Source: an uncultured Prevotellaceae bacterium (GTDB taxonomy: Bacteria > Bacteroidota > Bacteroidia > Bacteroidales > Bacteroidaceae). Taken from it: a DNA stretch of 64,000 nucleotides. Under the pieces are notes generated by a model, which had not been told where the DNA came from, did no database searches, and saw nothing but the letters and a program-made list of their open reading frames with translations. Of the stretch, positions 7,457 to 12,571 are shown piece by piece. Location: NCBI GenBank assembly GCA_900315105.1, contig OMXX01000002.1, positions 160,640-224,639 of the forward strand, written 5' to 3'. Within the stretch, counting starts at the first letter, position 1, and each line of letters starts with the position of its first letter. The position numbers and the translations under genes were made by a program.

Positions 7457-8911
7457 ATGAAAACAATATGCCTTTACTTTGAGATACACCAGATAACACA
7501 TCTCAAGCGTTACCGTTTCTTCGACATCGGTACTGATCACTATTACTATGACGACTATGCCAACGAGCGTAGCATCACATATATTGCAGAGCACTCTTAT
7601 ATGCCGGCTCTCACAGCTATGCAGGAAATGATAAAGGAGCACCCTGGCTACTTCAAGGTTGCCTTCTCTCTCTCAGGAGTAGGTATGGAGCAACTTGAGC
7701 TTCATGCCCCACAGGTGCTCACAAAGCTTCAGGAACTCAACGAGACAGGTCAGGTGGAGTTTCTCACCGAGCCTTATTCTCACGGTCTTGCAGGCCTCAT
7801 CAACGAGGAGAGTTTCAAGCGCGATATAGAGAAGATGTCAAAGAAGATTGAGGAGTACTTCGGCAAGCGTCCAACCGTGATGCGCAACTCTTCACTCATC
7901 TACACAAACGACATCGGCGAACAGGTTGCTTCCCTCGGTTATAAGGGTATGCTTACTGAGGGTGCAAAGCATGTACTCGGCTGGAAGTCACCACATTATG
8001 TATATAACTGCAACCTTGCTCCTAACCTCAAGCTTTTGCTTCGCGATGTGAACGCATCCGACGATATCTCGCTCCGCTTCAACAACTCATCATGGGAGCG
8101 CTATCCTCTCTTTGCCGACACATACATCGCAGAGATAGCAAAGTGCCCTGAGTCAGAGCAGGTTGTCAATATCTTCATGGAACTTACAGCCCTCGGCATT
8201 GCCCAGCCTCTCTCAAGCAATATCCTTGAGTTCCTCAAGGCACTCCCTACATGCGCTAAGCAGGCAGGACTCGAATTCGCCACCCCAAGCGAGGTATGCG
8301 ACAAGTTCGAAAGCGTAGGCGACCTCGACGTTCCTGATTCCCTCTCATGGGTTGACGAGGAGCGCGACACCTCCACATGGCTCGGAAACCAGATGCAGCG
8401 TGAGGCTTTCAACAAACTCTACTCTGTTGCTGACCGTCTGCACATCGCCAATGACCCTGCCCTACTTCAGGACTGGGACTATCTCCAGGCATCAAACAAC
8501 TTCCGTTTCATGACCACGAAACCAAGCAACTGCAACATTGACCGTGGTATCTATGACGGACCTTTCGACGCCTTCACCAACTATATGAACATCCTCGGCG
8601 ACTTCATCAGTCGTGTGCGTGCCCTTTACGGCGGTATCGACAACGACGAGCTTGAGCAGATGCTCACCACCATCACCAATCAGGGTAAGGAGATAGAGAT
8701 GAAGGACAAGGAGATACAGCGCCTTCAGGCAAAGCTCTCAAAGCTTGATCCTGACAACGCCGTCCGCGAGTCAGAAAAGAAAACTCCTGCCAAGAAGACT
8801 CCTGCCAAGAAAACCCCAGCTAAGGCTGCTCCAAAGACAGAGGAGGCAAAGGCAGCGAAGCCAACGACCAAAAAGGCTCCAAAGAAATCAGCAAACCCTA
8901 AAGCTAAATAA
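7457..8911 (+). CDS. GH57 alpha-amylase with lysine/alanine-rich tail
   Basis: The 484-residue cytosolic protein carries a GH57 domain (about residues 1-400) that should cleave or rearrange alpha-1,4-glucans. Visible family features are the N-terminal YFEIHQITHLKRY, the segment EFLTEPYSHGLAGL and MLTEGAKHVLGW, where the catalytic glutamate is expected. A coiled-coil-prone segment (about 412-436, NQGKEIEMKDKEIQRLQAK) follows. The last 40 or so residues are a low-complexity tail of KKTPAKKTPAKK repeats, like histone H1 or bacterial AlgP/HctB tails. This is unusual for an amylase, and the coding repeat is a 15-nt unit. It is the last gene of the glycogen operon; a terminator begins 22 nt after the stop. 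Confidence 0.9.
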   Translation: MKTICLYFEIHQITHLKRYRFFDIGTDHYYYDDYANERSITYIAEHSYMPALTAMQEMIKEHPGYFKVAFSLSGVGMEQLELHAPQVLTKLQELNETGQVEFLTEPYSHGLAGLINEESFKRDIEKMSKKIEEYFGKRPTVMRNSSLIYTNDIGEQVASLGYKGMLTEGAKHVLGWKSPHYVYNCNLAPNLKLLLRDVNASDDISLRFNNSSWERYPLFADTYIAEIAKCPESEQVVNIFMELTALGIAQPLSSNILEFLKALPTCAKQAGLEFATPSEVCDKFESVGDLDVPDSLSWVDEERDTSTWLGNQMQREAFNKLYSVADRLHIANDPALLQDWDYLQASNNFRFMTTKPSNCNIDRGIYDGPFDAFTNYMNILGDFISRVRALYGGIDNDELEQMLTTITNQGKEIEMKDKEIQRLQAKLSKLDPDNAVRESEKKTPAKKTPAKKTPAKAAPKTEEAKAAKPTTKKAPKKSANPKAK

Positions 8912-8932
8912 GCAATTACTATACTAACAAGA

Positions 8933-8962
8933 AAAGGCGCTCCCGAGAGGAAGCGCTTTTTT
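8933..8962 (+). terminator. Terminator of the glycogen operon
   Basis: The stem GGCGCTCC/GGAAGCGCT, with one bulged A, is followed by TTTTTT at 8957-8962. It lies 22 nt after the GH57 stop. Confidence 0.88.
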
Positions 8963-9060
8963 ACTTTATGCCTATAGCGAAAATACTATTCACGACGGAA
9001 TTTAGAAAGTAAATTGGGAAGAAAATTACATCAAAAAATTAAAGATTTCCATGCACGAAA

Positions 9061-9129
9061 TACAAAAATCGGCTCTAAAAAGGGCGATTTTTACCTTTTA
9101 TTGGCTCACAAATGAACCGATTTTTTGTA
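9061..9129. repeat. 69-bp inverted repeat upstream of the XRE gene
   Basis: TACAAAAATCGGCTC (9061-9075) is mirrored by GAACCGATTTTTTGTA (9114-9129) with one mismatch and one extra T. The T-runs on both strands could give bidirectional termination, insulating the accessory genes to the right. I see no gene between 8912 and 9255. Confidence 0.6.
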
Positions 9130-9221
9130 TTATTCTTAATTTTTCGCAAGAAAACAAAGCATTGAAAATACAGAAAAATCCCGAAAAAATAGTTTGTATC
9201 CATATTGGAGACAAAAATATT

Positions 9222-9251
9222 TTTGCATAAAAATAAATTAAACTATCTTTG
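9222..9251 (+). promoter_or_regulatory. Promoter abutting the XRE gene start
   Basis: TTTG at 9222-9225 and TATCTTTG at 9244-9251 are 18 bp apart. The -7 box ends only 4 nt before the ATG at 9256, so the transcript would be leaderless or nearly so. An upstream ATG at 9205 lies 5' of the promoter and can be excluded. Confidence 0.75.
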
Positions 9252-9255
9252 CAGC

Positions 9256-9912
9256 ATGAAAAAAATTAACAATAAAAAAATAGGTCAACTTATAAAAGAA
9301 GAAGTTGAACGTAAAGGACTCTCGGTAAAAGAATTTGCCGAAAAAATTTGTTATAAGAGAGCTAACGTATACAAAATATACGATAAAACCTATCTCGACA
9401 CAGCACTTCTTGGACGTATATCAAAAGTTTTAGACCATAATTTCTTTATGGATATTGCAGAAAATCCAATATTGTCAGGACTAGAAGACGAGAATGCTTT
9501 GCAAGAGATTAGAAACAAAATGGCAGTCTCACAATTTGTTGAGGTTGTCCCTAATGTTCTGGAAAAACTTGGTGTAGAACCAACAATTTTCTTAGGTCGT
9601 CCATTGGATATTCCTAAAACAACACCTATACCAGAATATTATATAACCCCATACGAAAACTGCACTCTTTTTATAGCATTTTCTGTCGGCGATTTTTTAG
9701 TAAATAAAGACGGGTGTGTTTTATCTAAAGCTGCAAAAATCGACAGATTCACAAATGCAGAAATTGGTTTAGAGTATCATATTTGGAAATTTAAGGATTT
9801 CAATAGCTCTTTTATCAATCTAAAATTAGACTATAAAACAGAGGAAGAATGGGAGAATACTTTGAAATGTATTTTTAATCGTTATTTTAATAATATAGTT
9901 AAGTCATTATGA
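9256..9912 (+). CDS. XRE-like helix-turn-helix protein
   Basis: The product has 218 residues when started at 9256, the first ATG after the promoter. An N-terminal HTH (about residues 8-60) reads IGQLIKEEVERKGLSVKEFA followed by ICYKRANVYKIY, typical of XRE/Cro recognition helices. The remaining 150 residues form no domain I recognise. The gene is AT-rich compared with the glycogen operon before it, which suggests acquisition. Its stop overlaps the next start as ATGA (9909-9912), so the two genes are translationally coupled. Likely a DNA-binding regulator of an accessory module; the target is unknown. Confidence 0.7.
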   Translation: MKKINNKKIGQLIKEEVERKGLSVKEFAEKICYKRANVYKIYDKTYLDTALLGRISKVLDHNFFMDIAENPILSGLEDENALQEIRNKMAVSQFVEVVPNVLEKLGVEPTIFLGRPLDIPKTTPIPEYYITPYENCTLFIAFSVGDFLVNKDGCVLSKAAKIDRFTNAEIGLEYHIWKFKDFNSSFINLKLDYKTEEEWENTLKCIFNRYFNNIVKSL

Positions 9913-10172
9913 AGAAAATTAACATCAAAAATGAATTAGAGGATTGGTTAGTTGATTACATAACTGACACGGTACACAACCTTGAGGCAGAGAATTCTCC
10001 TGAATTCAACAAATGGGCAAAAAGTTTTGAAAAAGATGAAGCCTCATTTGTTGTAGGAATGGAGTTCATAAATGATTGGGGATATGACGAAAGAACAGAA
10101 ATAGACGAAGCTGAAGCGGCAGAATATGCTCAGACGCTATTAAAAGTCATCTTAGATAAATGGTACCTATGA
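9909..10172 (+). CDS. Small acidic hypothetical protein coupled to the XRE gene
   Basis: The 87-residue acidic protein overlaps the preceding XRE gene by 4 nt (ATGA), which implies a shared transcript and coupled translation. The sequence contains NELEDWLVDYITDTVHN and ERTEIDEAEAAEYAQTL and looks alpha-helical, without a signal peptide or membrane segment. I recognise no family. A small acidic protein paired with an HTH protein could be a partner or antagonist of that protein, but this is inference from layout only. A CCCTGTTTTT-type repeat begins 39 nt after the stop. Confidence 0.65.
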   Translation: MKKINIKNELEDWLVDYITDTVHNLEAENSPEFNKWAKSFEKDEASFVVGMEFINDWGYDERTEIDEAEAAEYAQTLLKVILDKWYL

Positions 10173-10210
10173 AAGAATCTAGAATTCTCTCATAATATCC
10201 CTCCCCCTCT

Positions 10211-10245
10211 CCCTGTTTTTCCTAACAGTTATATGTTAGATACAT
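10211..10245 (+). repeat. CCCTGTTTTT/CTAACAGTTATATGTTAG repeat, copy 1
   Basis: A CCCTGTTTTT block is followed by the dyad CTAACAGTTATATGTTAG and GATACAT. Near-identical direct copies occur at 10630-10664 and 11614-11647. Variants with CTAACGGATATATGTTAG lie at 11938-11969 (inverted) and 12055-12092. Confidence 0.85.
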
Positions 10246-10330
10246 ATTATATGAGTCCGTATTTCATGGAGTCATCAATAAAAACCAGTACCCTGAATCA
10301 GGGCGGTGGTTTTACATGAAGCAGATTCCC

Positions 10331-10510
10331 AAATTGGGAATGACGACAGCCGAAATTTCGACCCACGTATTTCATGATATTCAACCAGCCATAGCTCCAA
10401 GGTGAAAATTACGAGGGCTGAAATTTCAGCTGACGTAAAACATCAATCAGCCATAGCTCAGAGATAAAAAGTACGAGGGCGCAAATTTGCGCTGACGTCC
10501 ATTGAACACC
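10331..10510. repeat. Tandem ~62-nt units with covarying AAATTT palindromes
   Basis: Two units (10386-10447 and 10448-10509) share CAGCCATAGCTC, TACGAGGGC and GCTGACGT. At the same place in each is a different perfect 14-bp palindrome: GCTGAAATTTCAGC (10417-10430) and GCGCAAATTTGCGC (10479-10492). A more diverged unit centred on 10353-10358 has GCCGAAATTTCGAC followed by CCACGT. A shorter palindrome, TTCCCAAATTGGGAA, lies at about 10326-10340. The arms change while complementarity is kept. Nothing coding is visible in 10173-10670. Confidence 0.75.
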
Positions 10511-10568
10511 TAAACACAAATTTGCCAGCTATCAGAAAAATCAGATAAATCCGTTTCTATAATCACAT

Positions 10569-10595
10569 AAAAAGGGGTGAACGATTCGTTCACCC
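10569..10595 (-). terminator. Terminator of the toxin-antitoxin operon
   Basis: On the minus strand a perfect 9-bp stem, GGGTGAACG with CGTTCACCC and a 3-nt loop, is followed by CTTTTT. It lies about 75 nt beyond the stop of the HTH gene at 10671. Confidence 0.8.
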
Positions 10596-10629
10596 AGTCC
10601 ATAATTCTCATTACCTTATGACACCCTCT

Positions 10630-10664
10630 CCCTGTTTTTTCTAACAGTTATATGTTAGATACAT
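10630..10664 (+). repeat. CCCTGTTTTT/CTAACAGTTATATGTTAG repeat, copy 2
   Basis: This direct repeat nearly matches copies 1 and 3. It lies 6 nt beyond the 3' end of the antitoxin-like gene, so copies 2 and 3 bracket the toxin-antitoxin operon. Confidence 0.85.
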
Positions 10665-10670
10665 AAGTGG

Positions 10671-11003
10671 CTAATTAAGAAAAGGCTCTGCAACCAAAGC
10701 CACATTATCCTCTGGCAATGAATAGAGAGGATTCTTGCTCGTCGTTGTGATTATATCGTCACCCAAAACGACCGCCATCTTTGCTATAGTCGCAATGGTG
10801 AGATTATGAGTGCCGCTTAACCAACGGCTCACTTCCGTCTCTGTCTTTCCGAGAGCCTTTGCAAAGTCACGCTGATTCATGCCTTTTTCTTCCAACAGAG
10901 CATATACCCTATTGGCTATCGCAACGCTCAGGTCAACTTGTTTGTTCACCTCTGGCGGCGTTGTCCTACGGATTGACTCCATTAATGCGTTTGTCTTTTT
11001 CAT
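10671..11003 (-). CDS. HigA-like antitoxin, XRE family
   Basis: The 110-residue protein has an HTH_3 domain (about residues 38-90) reading MNQRDFAKALGKTETEVSRW followed by LSGTHNLTIATIAKMAVVLG. This is the classic pattern of XRE antitoxins that bind their own promoter. It lies 2 nt downstream of the toxin-like gene on the same strand, the toxin-first order of higBA modules. The flexible N-terminus (TTPPEVNKQVDLS) resembles the toxin-wrapping part of such antitoxins. A terminator follows at 10569-10595. The XRE assignment is secure; the antitoxin role is inferred from the pairing. Confidence 0.82.
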   Translation of the reverse strand: MKKTNALMESIRRTTPPEVNKQVDLSVAIANRVYALLEEKGMNQRDFAKALGKTETEVSRWLSGTHNLTIATIAKMAVVLGDDIITTTSKNPLYSLPEDNVALVAEPFLN

Positions 11004-11005
11004 AT

Positions 11006-11512
11006 CTATTCCTCCTCAGAATCTTCATTAATAGTAAATATTAAAGGACCGTTAAGATTCGTTCCCTGTATGGTAACAATCTCACGATTCTGTTGCCGCT
11101 TTATCTCTATATCTATTTTCTGCAATGTCTGCACAGCCTTATGTAAATGCTCATCTTCTTGATAGGTTTGCGTGGACTTTATCCCACCATGACCAAGTAT
11201 CAATACTTTGTGACTGATATTGAGACAATACAACCTAAGATTGCTTGTATCAAGATGTGAAGGAAGTGCCATTACCCTATCACGCATTGTACCTTCATAT
11301 CTGAAATACCTATCTTCAGCACCATTCTGTTTGATAATATCAATACGTCTGATGAGAATTTGCACATCAAGTGGATGAGAATCCTTGTATTTAAGCAAGA
11401 ATTTCTCAAATTCAGTATATTCCTCGCCCTCAAATCGAGGAGAGTAAAGACTAACCTTCTCACCAGTTTCAAGCAGTTCTATCAATAGATTCTTTTCCAT
11501 AGGCATTATCAT
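11006..11512 (-). CDS. HigB/RelE-like toxin
   Basis: The protein probably starts at the ATG at 11512 (168 residues), because the promoter's -7 box occupies 11521-11528 and upstream ATGs lie within or before it; ATGs at 11506 and 11500 are also possible. Features of a RelE/HigB-superfamily nuclease are visible: YTEFEKFLLKYKD, then ALPSHLDTSNLRLYCLNIS and VLILGHGGIKSTQTYQED. This LRLYC...KVLILGHGGIK pattern is typical of Bacteroidetes HigB-like toxins, which cleave mRNA on the ribosome. The partner antitoxin follows after 2 nt. The C-terminal 40 residues are an acidic extension. Activity has not been shown. Confidence 0.78.
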   Translation of the reverse strand: MIMPMEKNLLIELLETGEKVSLYSPRFEGEEYTEFEKFLLKYKDSHPLDVQILIRRIDIIKQNGAEDRYFRYEGTMRDRVMALPSHLDTSNLRLYCLNISHKVLILGHGGIKSTQTYQEDEHLHKAVQTLQKIDIEIKRQQNREIVTIQGTNLNGPLIFTINEDSEEE

Positions 11513-11520
11513 TTCGACTG

Positions 11521-11552
11521 CAAAAATAAACATAAAAGTTGATTTGTACAAA
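11521..11552 (-). promoter_or_regulatory. Promoter of the toxin-antitoxin operon
   Basis: On the minus strand TTTG (11552-11549) and TATTTTTG (11528-11521) are separated by 20 bp. The -7 box ends 8 nt before the ATG at 11512, giving a very short leader. Confidence 0.78.
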
Positions 11553-11613
11553 TTTTTGCCCACAAAAATCAACTTATATGCTAATATTTAACATTTTAAT
11601 ATCCCCAGCCTCT

Positions 11614-11647
11614 CCCTGTTTTTCTAACAGTTATATGTTAGATACAT
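11614..11647 (+). repeat. CCCTGTTTTT/CTAACAGTTATATGTTAG repeat, copy 3
   Basis: This copy lies upstream of the toxin gene, about 60 nt beyond its -33 box, and is a direct repeat of copy 2 on the far side of the operon. Confidence 0.85.
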
Positions 11648-11750
11648 CCCCAAACAGACAAAAGGGCATGCAAATTGGCAAAGGGGGGGCTAAATCGGAC
11701 ACCCCTTTTGACACTTTAAATCGAGAAAATGCGTATTTGCATGAGACGGT

Positions 11751-11773
11751 GTGGGTTGAAACCACAGCGTCAT
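11751..11773 (+). repeat. 23-bp repeat shared with the permease remnant
   Basis: The 23 bp at 11751-11773 are an exact inverted match to 55137-55159. Here the sequence is also a near dyad, GACGGTGTGG facing CCACAGCGTC across GTTGAAA. No coding continuity is visible on either side. Confidence 0.7.
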
Positions 11774-11937
11774 CAAGAAAATGAATACAGAAAACTTTGA
11801 AAAAATTAGGAAATTCCGTTTCGTCCGTGCATTACTTGTTAGTAAAATCAAGTAAAAAAGGCGTATTTATAGCCAATCGTAAACCATCATATTACAAGAT
11901 ATGTTAGATGTACCCCCAACAGAAGGCTCAGAATGGC

Positions 11938-12092
11938 AATCTAACATATATCCGTTAGAAAAAACAGGGACACCCACTCCCCCTTTCTAACTTCATAATA
12001 TAATATATAATATATATTATATATTATATTATGGCTATAGATCACCCACAGTCCCCCTGTGTGTGTTTTTTCTAACGGATATATGTTAGATT
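11938..12092. repeat. Inverted repeat pair flanking a 40-bp perfect AT palindrome
   Basis: Copy 4 (11938-11969, inverted) and copy 5 (12055-12092, direct) of the CTAAC..GTTAG family share CTAACGGATATATGTTAG and face each other. Between them, 11994-12033 is a perfect 40-bp palindrome made only of A and T except for its terminal C and G. A half-site, ATGTTAGATGTAC, lies near 11900. The whole block could extrude as a cruciform. No gene is visible between 11513 and 12571 on either strand. Confidence 0.85.
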
Positions 12093-12220
12093 GGGGTTAT
12101 TTTAATATCCTTCCGAAAATATAAACCTGTGTATCAATACTTTACAAGCACAAAACAAACTTTTCTCGGAACTAACATGTTTTTTCTTCGCATTTCTTTC
12201 TGTCACGAGGAAATTTGTTG

Positions 12221-12283
12221 TAACTTTGCACTCGTCAAACCGAAGGACGTGCACCAGCCTTTGGGCTGACATGCACTTTTGAC
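12221..12283 (+). promoter_or_regulatory. Orphan promoter plus leader hairpin (family member 2)
   Basis: TAACTTTG (12221-12228) is followed by CACTC and a hairpin at 12234-12283. The outer stem is GTCAAA with TTTTGAC, the middle stem GTGCA with TGCAC, and the inner stem AGCC with GGCT. Compared with the miaA and pyk copies the outer stem sequence changes on both sides. No plus-strand gene follows; the next gene is convergent. Confidence 0.65.
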
Positions 12284-12314
12284 AGCGTGCGAGGTGCAAA
12301 GCACGTGGTCACTC

Positions 12315-12364
12315 GTCAAACCGAAGGACGTGCGCAAGCCTTTGGTCTGACACGCACTTTTGAC
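12315..12364 (+). repeat. Leader hairpin family member 3 (tandem copy)
   Basis: This is a second copy 81 nt after member 2, again GTCAAA with TTTTGAC and GTGCG with CGCAC. The inner stem is slightly degenerate (AGCC facing GTCT). The spacer between the copies contains the inverted words GTGCGAGGTGCA and CACGT. Confidence 0.65.
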
Positions 12365-12403
12365 TGCGTGCGAGGTGCAGCGCACGTTGTTACTCGGGAA
12401 TCA

Positions 12404-12491
12404 GGTGATAGGTGATGGGTGTTAGATGTTGGGTGATAGGATGATGGCGGGATGTCCTCAAACTCTAACCACTAACCCCTAAACTCTAACC
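12404..12491. repeat. Two adjacent 7-nt-period arrays
   Basis: GGTGATA-like words start at 12404, 12411, 12418, 12425, 12432 and 12439. CTAAC/CTAAA words start at 12465, 12472, 12479 and 12486. All spacings are 7 nt. G-rich units give way to C-rich units, roughly an inverted arrangement. Confidence 0.8.
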
Positions 12492-12503
12492 TTCGTTTCA
12501 GGT

Positions 12504-12547
12504 CCGTTGTAATACCGTTCCAAATCCGTTGTAAGTCCGTTCCCTGA
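12504..12547 (+). repeat. 11-nt-period array B
   Basis: CCGTT starts at 12504, 12515, 12526 and 12537, exactly 11 nt apart, within units such as TCCGTTGTAAG. It lies just downstream of the GH2 gene's 3' end. Confidence 0.85.
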
Positions 12548-12571
12548 ATTGGTGCAGGAAGGGAGCTACCC

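Noticed and set aside
9205..9255. Upstream ATG start for the XRE gene
   Set aside because: The promoter (9222-9251) lies downstream of this ATG, so it would not be in the transcript.
11751..11773. Solitary CRISPR-like repeat containing GTTGAAAC
   Set aside because: Only a single copy is present at each of two distant sites, with no spacers or cas genes.
12465..12491. Telomere-like CTAACC repeats
   Set aside because: The array is short, degenerate and internal to the chromosome segment, and matches the general 7-nt array class instead.
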